Source: Limnoperna fortunei
Lineage: Eukaryota > Mollusca > Bivalvia > Mytilida > Modiolidae
Direction of reading: 5' to 3'
Length of the DNA: 64,000 bases
NCBI GenBank assembly: GCA_944474755.1
Contig: OX104122.1
Location: 2,660,751 to 2,724,750 of the forward strand
Shown here one piece after another: positions 46,609 through 59,019 of the stretch (position 1 is the stretch's first letter; each line of letters starts with the position of its first letter). The position numbers and the translations under genes were made by a program. The notes beneath the pieces are model-generated. The model had not been told where the DNA came from, did not search any database, and saw only the letters and a program-made list of their open reading frames with translations.

Positions 46609-49600
46609 TTCCCCCTGCTGCCGCTCCCGTTATAAGACTGTTAGTATGCACCCTGTTGCCGCTCTCGTTATAAGACTGTTGGTATGCACACTGCTGCCGC
46701 TTCCGTTATATGACTGTTAGTATGCACCATGCTGCCGCTCCAGTTATAAGACTGTAAGTATGCACCCTGCTGCCGCTCCAGTTATAAGACTGTAAGTATG
46801 CACCCTGCTGCCGCTCCCGTTATAAGACTGTTAGTATGCACCCTGCTGCCGCTCCCGTTATAAGACTGTTAGTATGGACCTTGCTGCCGCTCCCGTTATA
46901 AGACTGTTAGTATGCACCCTGCTGCCGCTCCCGTTATAGACTGTTAGTATGCACCCTGCTTCCGCTCCCGTTATAAGACTGTAAGTATGCACCCTGCTGC
47001 CGCTCCCGTTATAAGACTGTTAGTATGCACCCTGCTGCCGCTTCCGTTATAAGATTATTAGTATGCATCCTGCTGCCGCTCCCCTTTTAAGACTGTTGGT
47101 ATGCAAACTGCTGCCGCTCCCCTGATAAGACTGTAAGTATGCACCCTGCTGCTGCTCCCGTTATAAGACTGTAAGTATGCACCTTGCTGCCGCTCCCGTT
47201 ATAAGACTGTAAGTATACATGCTGCCGCTCCCGTTATAAGACTGTAAGTATGCACCCTGCTGCCACTCACCTTATAAGACTGTTAGTATGCACCCTGCTG
47301 CCGCTCCCGTTATAAGACTGTAAGTATGCACCCTGCTGCCGCTCCCGTTATCAGACTGTTAGTATGCACCCTGCTGCCGCTCCCGTTATAAGACTGTTAG
47401 TATGGACCTTGCTGCCGCTCCCGTTATAAGACTGTTAGTATGCACCCTGCTGCCGCTCCCGTTATAAGACTGTTAGTATGCACCCTGCTTCCGCTCCCGT
47501 TATAAGACTGTAAGTATGCACCCTGCTGCCGCTCCCGTTATAAGACTGTTAGTATGCACCCTGCTGCCGCTTCCGTTATAAGATTATTAGTATGCATCCT
47601 GCTGCCGCTCCCCTTTTAAGACTGTTGGTATGCAAACTGCTGCCGCTCCCCTGATAAGACTGTAAGTATGCACCCTGCTGCTGCTCCCGTTATAAGACTG
47701 TAAGTATGCACCTTGCTGCCGCTCCCGTTATAAGACTGTAAGTATACATGCTGCCGCTCCCGTTATAAGACTGTAAGTATGCACCCTGCTGCCACTCACC
47801 TTATAAGACTGTTAGTATGCACCCTGCTGCCGCTCCCGTTATAAGACTGTAAGTATGCACCCTGCTGCCGCTCCCTTTATAAGACTGTTTGTATGCACCC
47901 TGCTGCCGCTCCCGTTATAAGACTGTAAGTATGCACCCTGCTGCCGCTCCCGTTTTAAGACTGTAAGTATGCACCCTGCTGCCGCTCCCATTATAAGACT
48001 GTTAGTATGCACCCTGCTGCCGCTCCCCTTATAAGACTGTTAGTATTCACCCTGCTGCCGCTCCCGTTATAAGTCTGTAAGTATGCACCCTGCTGCCGCT
48101 CCCCTTATAAGACTGTAAGTATGCATCCTGCTGCCGCTCCCCTTATAAGACTGTTTGTATGCACCCTGCTGCCGCTCCCGTTATAAGACTGTAAGTATGC
48201 ACCCTGCTGCCGCTCCCCTTATAAGACTGTAAGTATGCATCCTGCTGCCGCTACCGTTATAAGACTGTTAGTATGCACCCTGCTGCCGCTCACGTTATAA
48301 GACTGTTAGTATGCACCCTGCTGCCCCTCCCCTTATAAGACTGTAAGTATGCATCCTGCTGCCGCTACCGTTATAAGACTGTTAGTATGCACCCTGCTGC
48401 CGCTACCGTTATAAGACTGTTAGTATGCATCCTGCTGCCGCTCACGTTATAAGACTGTTAGTATGCACCCTGCTGCCGCTCCCCTTATAAGACTGTAAGT
48501 ATGCATCCTGCTGCCGCTACCGTTATAAGACTGTTAGTATGCACCCTGCTGCCGCTACCGTTATAAGACTGTTAGTATGCACCCTGCTGCCGCTACCGTT
48601 ATAAGACTGTTAGTATGCACCCTGCTGCCGCTACCGTTATAAGACTGTTAGTATGCACCCTGCTGCCGCTCCCGTTATAAGACTGTTAGTATGCACCCTG
48701 CTGCCGCTACCGTTATAAGACTGTTAGTATGCATCCTGCTGCCGCTACCGTTATAAGACTGTTAGTATGCACCCTGCTGCCGCTCACGTTATAAGACTGT
48801 TAGTATGCATCCTGCTGCCGCTCCCGTTATAAGACTGTTAGTATGCACCCTGCTGCCGCTCCCCTTATAAGACTGTAAGTATGCATCCTGCTGCCGCTAC
48901 CGTTATAAGACTGTTAGTATGCACCCTGCTGCCGCTCCCGTTATAAGACTGTTAGTATGCACCCTGCTGCCGCTCCCGTTATAAGTCTGTTAGTATGCAT
49001 CCTGCTGCCGCTACCGTTTTAAGACTGTTAGTATGCACCCTGCTGTCGCTCCCGTTATAAGACTGTTAGTATGCATCCTGCTGCCGCTCACGTTATAAGA
49101 CTGTTAGTATGCACCCTGCTGCCGCTCCCGTTATAAGACTGTTAGTATGCATCCTGCTGCCGCTCACATTATAAGACTGTTGGTATGCAAACTGCTGCCG
49201 CTCCCGTTATAAGACTGTTGGTATGCAAACTGCTGCCGCTCACGTTATAAGACTGTTAGTATGCACCCTGCTGCCGCTTCCGTTATAAGACTGTTAGTAT
49301 GCATCCTGCTGCCGCTCACGTTATAAGACTGTTGGTATGCAAACTGCTGCCGCTCCCGTTATAAGACTGTTAGTATGCACCCTGCTGCCGCTCCCGTTAT
49401 AAGACTGTTAGTATGCATCCTGCTGCCGCTCACGTTATAAGACTGTAAGTATGCACCCTGCTGCCGCTCCCGTTATAAGACTGTTAGTATGCATCCTGCT
49501 GCCGCTCCGGTTATAAGACTGTTAGTATGCATCCTGCTGGCGCTCCCGTTATAAGACTGTTGGTATGCACCCTGCTGCCGCTCCCGTTATAAGACTGTTA

Positions 49601-52600
49601 GTATGCATCCTGCTGCCGCTCCCGTTATAAGACTGTTAGTATGCACCCTGCTGCCGCTCCCGTTATAAGACTGTTAGTATGCATCCTGCTGCCGCTCACG
49701 TTATAAGACTGTAAGTATGCACCCTGCTGCCGCTTCCGTTATAAGACTGTTAGTATGCATCCTGCTGCCGCTCACGTTATAAGACTGTTAGTATGCACCC
49801 TGCTGCCGCTCCCGTTATAAGACTGTTAGTATGCATCCTGCTGCCGCTCACGTTATAAGACTGTAAGTATGCACCCTGCTGCCGCTCCCGTTATAAGACT
49901 GTTAGTATGCATCCTGCTGCCGCTCACGTTATAAGACTGTTAGTATGCACCCTGCTGCCGCTCACGTTATAAGACTGTTGGTATGCAAACTGCTGCCGCT
50001 CCCGTTATAAGACTGTTAGTTTGCACCCTGCTGCCGCTCCCGTTATAAGACTGTTAGTATGCATCCTGCTGCCGCTCACGTTATAAGACTGTTAGTATGC
50101 ACCCTGCTGCCGCTCCCGTTATAAGACTGTTAGTATGCATCCTGCTGCCGCTCACGTTATAAGACTGTTAGTATGCACCCTGCTGCCGCTCCCGTTATAA
50201 GACTGTAAGTATGCACCCTGCTGCCGCTCCCGTTATAAGACTGTTAGTATGCATCCTGCTGCCGCTCACGTTATAAGACTGTTAGTATGCACCCTGCTGC
50301 CGCTCCCGTTATAAGACTGTTAGTATGCATCCTGCTGCCGCTCACGTTATAAGACTGTTAGTATGCACCCTGCTGCCGCTCCCGTTATAAGACTGTTAGT
50401 ATGCATCCTGCTGCCGCTCACGTTATAAGACTGTTAGTATGCACCCTGCTGCCGCTCCCCTTATAAGACTGTAAGTATGCATCCTGCTGCCGCTCCCCTT
50501 ATAAGACTGTTTGTATGCACCCTGCTGCCGCTCCCGTTATAAGACTGTAAGTATGCACCCTGCTGCCGCTCCCCTTATAAGACTGTAAGTATGCATCCTG
50601 CTGCCGCTACCGTTATAAGACTGTTAGTATGCACCCTGCTGCCGCTCACGTTATAAGACTGTTAGTATGCACCCTGCTGCCCCTCCCCTTATAAGACTGT
50701 AAGTATGCATCCTGCTGCCGCTCACGTTATAAGACTGTTAGTATGCACCCTGCTGCCGCTACCGTTATAAGACTGTTAGTATGCATCCTGCTGCCGCTCA
50801 CGTTATAAGACTGTTAGTATGCACCCTGCTGCCGCTCCCCTTATAAGACTGTAAGTATGCATCCTGCTGCCGCTACCGTTATAAGACTGTTAGTATGCAT
50901 CCTGCTGCCGCTACCGTTATAAGACTGTTAGTATGCACCCTGCTGCCGCTACCGTTATAAGACTGTTAGTATGCACCCTGCTGCCGCTACCGTTATAAGA
51001 CTGTTAGTATGCACCCTGCTGCCGCTCCCGTTATAAGACTGTTAGTATGCACCCTGCTGCCGCTACCGTTATAAGACTGTTAGTATGCATCCTGCTGCCG
51101 CTACCGTTATAAGACTGTTAGTATGCACCCTGCTGCCGCTCACGTTATAAGACTGTTAGTATGCATCCTGCTGCCGCTCCCGTTATAAGACTGTTAGTAT
51201 GCACCCTGCTGCCGCTCCCCTTATAAGACTGTAAGTATGCATCCTGATGCCGCTACCGTTATAAGACTGTTAGTATGCACCGTGCTGCCGCTCCCGTTAT
51301 AAGACTGTTAGTATGCACCCTGCTGCCGCTCCCGTTATAAGTCTGTTAGTATGCATCCTGCTGCCGCTACCGTTATAAGACTGTTAGTATGCACCCTGCT
51401 GTCGCTCCCGTTATAAGACTGTTAGTATGCATCCTGCTGCCGCTCACGTTATAAGACTGTTAGTATGCACCCTGCTGCCGCTCCCGTTATAAGACTGTTA
51501 GTATGCATCCTGCTGCCGCTCACATTGTAAGACTGTTGGTATGCAAACTGCTGCCGCTCCCGTTATAAGACTGTTGGTATGCAAACTGCTGCCGCTCACG
51601 TTATAAGACTGTTAGTATGCACCCTGCTGCCGCTTCCGTTATAAGACTGTTAGTATGCATCCTGCTGCCGCTCACGTTATAAGACTGTTGGTATGCAAAC
51701 TGCTGCCGCTCCCGTTATAAGACTGTTAGTATGCACCCTGCTGCCGCTCCCGTTATAAGACTGTTAGTATGCATCCTGCTGCCGCTCACGTTATAAGACT
51801 GTAAGTATGCACCCTGCTGCCGCTCCCGTTATAAGACTGTTAGTATGCATCCTGCTGCCGCTCCGGTTATAAGACTGTTAGTATGCATCCTGCTGCCGCT
51901 CCCGTTATAAGACTGTTAGTATGCACCCTGCTGCCGCTCCCGTTATAAGACTGTTAGTATGCATCCTGCTGCCGCTCCCGTTATAAGACTGTTAGTATGC
52001 ACCCTGCTGCCGCTCCCGTTATAAGACTGTTAGTATGCATCCTGCTGCCGCTCACGTTATAAGACTGTAAGTATGCACCCTGCTGCCGCTTCCGTTATAA
52101 GACTGTTAGTATGCATCCTGCTGCCGCTCACGTTATAAGACTGTTAGTATGCACCCTGCTGCCGCTCCCGTTATAAGACTGTTAGTATGCATCCTGCTGC
52201 CGCTCACGTTATAAGACTGTAAGTATGTACCCTGCTGCCGCTCCCGTTATAAGACTGTTAGTATGCATCCTGCTGCCGCTCACGTTATAAGACTGTTAGT
52301 ATGCACCCTGCTGCCGCTCACGTTATAAGACTGTTGGTATGCAAACTGCTGCCGCTCCCGTTATAAGACTGTTAGTATGCACCCTGCTGCCGCTCCCGTT
52401 ATAAGACTGTTAGTATGCATCCTGCTGCCTCTCACGTTATAAGACTGTTAGTATGCACCCTGCTGCCGCTCCCGTTATAAGACTGTTAGTATGCATCCTG
52501 CTGCCGCTCACGTTATAAGACTGTTAGTATGCACCCTGCTGCCGCTCCCGTTATAAGACTGTAAGTATGCACCCTGCTGCCGCTCCCGTTATAAGACTGT

Positions 52601-53130
52601 TAGTATGCATCCTGCTGCCGCTCACGTTATAAGACTGTTAGTATGCACCCTGCTGCCGCTCCCGTTATAAGACTGTTAGTATGCATCCTGCTGCCGCTCA
52701 CGTTATAAGACTGTTAGTATGCACCCTGCTGCCGCTCCCGTTATAAGACTGTTAGTATGCATCCTGCTGCCGCTCACGTTATAAGACTGTTAGTATGCAT
52801 CCTGCTGCCGCTCACGTTATAAGACTGTTAGTATGCACCCTGCTGCCGCTCCCGTTATAAGACTGTAAGTATGCACCCTGCTGCCGCTCCCGTTATAAGA
52901 CTGTTAGTATGCATCCTGCTGCCGCTCACGTTATAAGACTGTTAGTATGCACCCTGCTGCCGCTCCCGTTATAAGACTGTAAGTATGCACCCTGCTGCCG
53001 CTCCCGTTATAAGACTGTAAGTATGCACCCTGCTGCCGCTCACGTTATAAGACTGTAAGTATGCACCCTGCTGCCGCTCACGTTATAAGACTGTTAGTAT
53101 GCACCCTGCTGCCGCTCCCGTTATAAGACT
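46609..53130. repeat. 38-bp minisatellite array (about 170 copies), largest in the window
   Basis: Unit: GCCGCTCCCGTTATAAGACT, GTTAGTATGCACCCTGCT. Main variants: CTCACG/CTACCG/CCCCTT for the second part, TAAGTATG for TTAGTATG, GCATCCTG for GCACCCTG. In the right half a 76-bp dimer (CACCCTG...CCCG then CATCCTG...CACG) is frequent. A block of about 528 bp is duplicated near 46.87/47.40 kb and a 2.36-kb block is duplicated at about 48.08-50.44 / 50.44-52.80 kb. This 38-bp family is unrelated to the one at 35.5 kb. Confidence 0.97.
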
Positions 53131-53639
53131 ATCAGTTTATCCAAATGGTTGTTTAACATATTGCTTAATTGACAGGTAAATTACGGCGATCAGCTTAATT
53201 GCTTTGATACAGTTAATTTACAGATTCAGCTTTATGAACAGATATTTAATTACAATAGTGCCGTTAAAAGCAGACGTTACCTAATAAAACGTGCAGCAAG
53301 CAAATTCATTAAACGATAAATTAGGTAGTCGATCTTTATTTACCGATAAATTTGGGATTAAGGAATAAATTATGGAAAAAAACACATGTTTTATTGAGCA
53401 ATGTGTAGAGATCGCGGGAGAAAACTGAAGTTAACTTGATAGGATGTTATGAAAGAATTTACTAGTTATCTCCCACTAAATACATTTAACGTGTCAAATT
53501 ATTTACAGAATAACATTTATATTAACTTCAGAAAGAAGAACATCATTAATAATACAGTGATAATAATGTATATTAATTGCCCTGGAGTGAAACTTAACTG
53601 TTGAATCGCGGTGAAATATCTTAAATCTTATAAATAGTA
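53131..53639. other. Unique spacer between arrays
   Basis: AT-rich, no feature recognised. Confidence 0.5.
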
Positions 53640-54935
53640 TATTTAAAACGCTTTCGAAATCGGTAGAAAACAATTACGCTTGTCGACATTTGGTAGGTTA
53701 CTATTACACGTAGGTAACAATTACACTTGTTCTTATTCGCAGAAAACTATTCCTCATGTCGACATCAGTTAGGGAACGATTACATTCTCAACATCAGGTA
53801 GGTAACTGTTACACTTGTCGAAATCGGGTAGCTAACGAAGGTAGCCAATTACACTTGTCAACATCAGGTAGGTAACTATAACACTTGTCAACATCAGGTA
53901 GGTAACTATTATACCTGTCGACATCAGGTAGGTAACTATTACACTTGTCAACATCAGGTAGGTAACTGTTACACTTGTCAACATCAGGTAGGTAACTGTA
54001 ACACTTGTCAACATCAGGCAGGTAACTATTACACTTGTCAACATCAGGTAGATACTGTTACACTTGTCAACATCAGGTAGGTAACTATTACACTTGTCAA
54101 CATCAGGTAGGTAACTATTACACTTGTCAACATCAGGTAGGTAACTGTTACACTTGTCAACATCAGGTAGGTAACTATTACACTTGTCAACATCAGGTAG
54201 GTAACTATTACACTTGTCAACATCAGGTAGGTAACTGTTACACTTGTCAACATCAGGTAGGTAACTATTACACTTGTCAACATCAGGTAGGTAACTATTA
54301 TACTTGCCGACATCAGGTAGGTAACTATTACACCTGTCAACATCAGGTAGGTAACTATTACACTTGTCAACATCAGGTAGGTAACTATTACACTTGTCAA
54401 CCTCAGCTAGGTAACTATTGCACTTGTCAACATCAGGTAGGTAACTATTACACTTGTCAACATCAGGTAGGTAAATATTACACTTGTCAGCATCAGGTAG
54501 GTAACTATTACACTTGTGAACATCAGGTAGGTGACGTAGGTAACCAGTTTCACTTGTCGACATCAGGTAACTATAACGATTTGTTAATCTGTAGTAAACA
54601 ATCACACTTGTCGACATCATGTATGTAACTATAACGATTTGTTCATCTGTAGTAAACAATCACACTTGACGACATCTTTATTGAGCTATATACATCTGGG
54701 TATGTAACTCTTACACCATTTCCACATCTCAAGTAAATGATTACACATTTCAACATCGTGCAGATAGCTATTGCACTTGCACACATCTGTAGTAAACGAT
54801 TACACATTCAACATCAGATGGGTAAGTAACACACCTGTCGACAATAGGTTGGTAACAATAACACATGTACACATTTGTAGTAAACGAATACACCTGTCGA
54901 TATCAGGTAGGTAACTATTAATCTTGTCGACATCA
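53640..54935 (-). repeat. 30-bp minisatellite array, left arm of an inverted pair (about 25 regular plus diverged copies)
   Basis: Unit on the + strand: AACATCAGGTAGGTAACTAT, TACACTTGTC. On the minus strand this is GACAAGTGTAATAGTTACCT, ACCTGATGTT, which is the unit of the array at 59020-61575. The centre (53840-54530) is regular. The edges are degenerate and include GTAGTAAACGATTACAC. ORFs up to 275 codons on the minus strand and 197 on the + strand result from the 30-bp period. Confidence 0.95.
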
Positions 54936-55165
54936 GGTCTTGACCCCACATCCGTCTTTTGTAGTTTTCAAAAGTAGTAGGCTCAGTGTAGTTTAAGTCT
55001 ACAATTTTCGTCTCCACTTAATACTCTTTATCTTTCCACTGACAAGCAAACTTTTCATCTCATTTCCGAATCGATTCATCAAGCAAACTTTTCTTTGCTT
55101 GAATTCGTCGCATTTCCGATTTGATTTCTTTTTATTTTTAATTTGCTCTCGTCCTGAATTTAACA
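54936..55165. mobile_element. Dispersed element, family 2 (third, diverged copy)
   Basis: GTCTTGACCCCACATCCGTC, AAAAGTAGTAGGCTCAGTGT and TTAATTTGCTCTCGTCCTGA parallel the right half of the element at 25.9-26.2 kb (AGAGTAGGCTCATTGTAG; TTGTTCTCGTCCTGAATG). Truncated at both ends. Confidence 0.45.
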
Positions 55166-55554
55166 TTAACATGACAGTAAATGTCGGAAAAAAGGGGTAG
55201 TGATGAAAATCAGCTTAGAAACGGATTATAATTATCTTGATTGGAGTTAAGGCGATTATTTTCATTGAGAAAAATATCTACACTCTAAAAATTGTGCTTA
55301 GAGCCTAAACATATCATTACATGTTTTACATATTTACGGAAACGTTTAGAAGCTAAGCATATGTAGTTTAGCAGCATCGTCATTGTTAACAGGACATTAA
55401 ATATGTAATCTATGTAGTGTTTAGAGCCTCAACATTTAATGAAGCTGCGGGGTGTATATACTGAGATAAGAGTGACCACATGTTTCCCGCCAGACGCTTA
55501 AATATGCTTATTTATCAAAACAAAGGACGGGTATTACACTGGCAAATATCCAAC
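55166..55554. other. Unique spacer
   Basis: GAGCCTAAACATAT/GAGCCTCAACATTT echoes suggest faint degenerate repetition. No gene. Confidence 0.4.
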
Positions 55555-57415
55555 CATTGCTATGTTGCCACACTGTCACAGATCCAATCATTGCTATGTC
55601 ACCCAACTGGTACAGGAACAATCAGTCTTATGTCACCACACTGGCACAGATCCTATCAGTCTTATGTTAACCCACTATCACAGATCCAATCAGTCTCATG
55701 TCGCCACACTGGCACAGATCCTATCAGTCTTATGTTAACCCACTATCACAGATCCAATCAGTCTCATGTCGCCACACTGGCACAGATCCTATCAGTCTTA
55801 TGTCACCACACTGGCACAGATCCAATCAGTCTTATGTCACCACACTGGCACAGATCCTATCAGTCTTATGTCACCACACTGGCACAGATCCAATCAGTCT
55901 TATGTTAACCCACTATCACAGATCCAATCAGTCTTATGTTAACCCACTAGCACAGATCCAATCAGTCTTATGTCACCACACTGGCACAGATCCTATCAGT
56001 CTTATGTTAACCCACTATCACAGATCCAATCAGTCTCATGTCGCCACACTGGCACAGATCCTATCAGTCTTATGTCACCACACTGGCACAGATCCAATCA
56101 GTCTTATGTCACCACACTAGCACAGATCCAATCAGTCTTATGTCACCACACTGGCACAGATCCAATCAGTCTTATGTCACCACACTGGCACAGATCCAAT
56201 CAGTCTTATGTCACCACACTGGCACAGATCCAATCAGTCTTATGTTAACCCACTATCACAGATCCAATCAGTCTCATGTCGCCACACTGGCACAGATCCT
56301 ATCAGTCTTATGTCACCACACTGGCACAGATCCAATCAGTCTTATGTCACCACACTGGCACAGATCCTATCAGTCTTATGTCACCACACTGGCACAGATC
56401 CAATCAGTCTTATGTCACCACACTGGCACAGATCCTATCAGTCTTATGTCACCACACTGGCACAGATCCAATCAGTCTTATGTTAACCCACTATCACAGA
56501 TCCAATCAGTCTTATGTTAACCCACTATCACAGATCCAATCAGTCTCATGTCACCACACTGGCACAGATCCTATCAGTCTTATGTTAACCCACTATCACA
56601 GATCCAATCAGTCTCATGTCGCCACACTGGCACAGATCCTATCAGTCTTATGTCACCACACTGGCACAGATCCAATCAGTCTTATGTCACCACACTGGCA
56701 CAGATCCAATCAGTCTTATGTCACCACACTGGCACAGATCCAATCAGTCTTATGTCACCACACTGGCACAGATCCAATCAGTCTTATGTCACCACACTGG
56801 CACAGATCCAATCAGTCTTATGTTAACCCACTATCACAGATCCTATCAGTCTTATGTTAACCCACTAGCACAGATCCAATCAGTCTCATGTCGCCACACT
56901 GGCACAGATCCAATCAGTCTCATGTCGCCACACTGGCACAGATCCTATCAGTCTTATGTCACCACACTAGCACAGATCCAATCAGTCTCATGTCGCCACA
57001 CTGGCACAGATCCAATCAGTCTTATGTCACCACACTGGCACAGATCCAATCAGTCTCATGTCGCCACACTGGCACAGATCCAATCAGTCTTATGTTAACC
57101 CACTAGCACAGATCCAATCAGTCTCATGTCGCCACACTGGCACAGATCCAATCAGTCTTATGTTAACCCACTGGTACATATCCAATCAGTCTCATGTCGC
57201 CACACTGGCACAGATCCAATCAGTCTCATGTCGCCACACTGGTACATATCCAATCAGTCTCATGTCGCCACACTAGCACAGATCCAATCAGTCTTATGTC
57301 ACCACACTGGTACATATCCAATCAGTCTCATGTCGCCACACTGGCACAGATCCAATCAGTCTCTTGTTCCCACATTGCACAGATCCAATCAGTGCTATAT
57401 CAGCCCTAGCACACA
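55555..57415. repeat. 34-bp minisatellite array (about 55 copies) with multi-monomer blocks
   Basis: Unit: CACAGATCCAATCAGTCTTA, TGTCACCACACTGG. Variants: TCCTATCAG, TGTTAACCCACTATC, CTCATGTCGCCAC, and near the right end CTGGTACATATCC. The pair TTAACCCACTATCACAGATC, CAATCAGTCTCATGTCGCC recurs at spacings that are multiples of 34. The many + strand ORFs (up to 194 codons) overlap one another and are repeat artefacts. Confidence 0.97.
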
Positions 57416-58236
57416 TTGACCCGACTCGGACCTGAAAAAAAAGTACTGACGTAATCAAAATATCAAGGCATATTTTAAAAAGGTCAAATTTTAAGATTGG
57501 TGCACAATTTCTACACAATTTACGTATATTTGACATTGATATGAGAGCTTATTAAAACTTATTATAACAAAAGGGAAATTTAACTTTTAATAAAAGGGAG
57601 ATAATCCAAACATGTTTATGTTTATTTACACAATGATCTACAACTGAACACACTATTGTCTATATCATAAATTGGCGTGTGAATGTGTACGGATCGTAAT
57701 TGATTTTCTTTTCACATTTGTAAAGAAAGATTTAATAAGCTGTTCATAAAAATCTGGTACTCCCTCATATTAAAATAATTTTCTAGATTTGAAATAATTT
57801 TGCTATATTTATATAAATTAACAGGTTTCTGGATTTCGTTTACTTAGATGAATATGCATTTAAACAAGTTGCCATGGAAAACGAAATCGACGTTGTATGA
57901 AATGTCAGTTGTAAAAATTCGTATTTCTGTCCTTGGCTCTATACATTTAGCCATAAAATCACGTCTAGAAATCTGATATTCACATCATAATTGACATATT
58001 TTCAAGCTCATTCTCGTTCAGAATATGGCTTAAATAAGAGACCAAAGCAATTGTTTGTTGTCTAATAATTAATATGGCGAAAACAATATGCGAGTATTTT
58101 GTAACTTTCCAATAGTGTTTATAAAACAGGCGCACTGGAATGGTCAACGCCGCGCAACACATGTGAGTGTGTGTGAGGGTGTGTGTGTGTGTGTGCAATA
58201 GTTGGACCATATGAGAACATTAATCGCTTAATGATA
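57416..58236. other. Unique spacer with a (GT)n tract
   Basis: A GTGTGTGAGGGTGTGTGTGT microsatellite at 58162-58195. No gene; the minus ORF at 57980-58210 reads through the microsatellite. Confidence 0.45.
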
Positions 58237-58335
58237 GGGGTCTCGGTGACAGAGTGGTTAAGGTAGTTAGTCACCTATTGTATATCACGTGGCCTGTCAA
58301 GACTGAGGTTTCGGGATGAACTCCTTAAACTATGT
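58237..58335 (+). mobile_element. SINE head fragment
   Basis: GGGGTCTCGGTGACAGAGTG, GTTAAGGTAGTTAGTCACCT, ATATCACGTGGCCTGTCAAG, ACTGAGGTTTCGGGATGAAC: A box present, B box degraded, body missing. Not a functional tRNA gene (no anticodon arm or acceptor pairing that I can fold). Confidence 0.75.
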
Positions 58336-59019
58336 CTGAATATACGATTAAAATCATTTTGTATTTTTTTTTCATTTACTACTGTGATAACTGCCATTAG
58401 CGCATATTTCCTCGCAGATTAAGGTTATACAACCGTTTGTGGTTCATACAGGTTATGCAACAACTAACCTTGCTCTAATTCCGTGTGGGGTTCATTAGGG
58501 TTATACAGCTGTATGGGGTTTATGGTTATATAACAACGAACCCTTGGCAGTATTTGTAATTGTATTAGGATAGATTTAGTCATTTCAGCACCACTTACGC
58601 TGCAGTTGTGATTTTATTTATCCCCAATTCTGTCAAACATGGCCCTAATTTTTATTTTTCCGCGAATATCAAATTTCCATCTACTTGCTAAAGCCCAATT
58701 ACTGCCAGCAGTGCCTATCAACATTTTTGGTTGAATAAAATATGACAAACAAACTTCTTCTAAACAAATTAATATTTTGTTTTCATAAAGTGTGCTATAT
58801 TTTATCATTAGAAACTAAACTTTTAAATTGAGACTGCTGATCAACTGACAAAATTAAAGATCTTGCTCAAGAAATTTAAATGGTACACAATTATAATAAA
58901 TAATGTGTTGGGATGCCAACACAGAAGTCGCCGAAAATTCATCAATGATTAATTCAATCAATGTCAACTTTTTTAAGTGTTTTTTAACTTAACTTAATAA
59001 CTTTAATTAACGTTCACGT
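58336..59019. other. Unique spacer
   Basis: Short diverged repeat TTCATACAGGTTATGCAACA / GTTCATTAGGGTTATACAGC near 58441-58530. No gene. Confidence 0.4.

Noticed and set aside
55480..57419. His/Trp-rich ORFs in the 34-bp array
   Set aside because: More than ten mutually overlapping ORFs in all + frames, each restarting at the ATG of the unit; typical of a stop-poor satellite.
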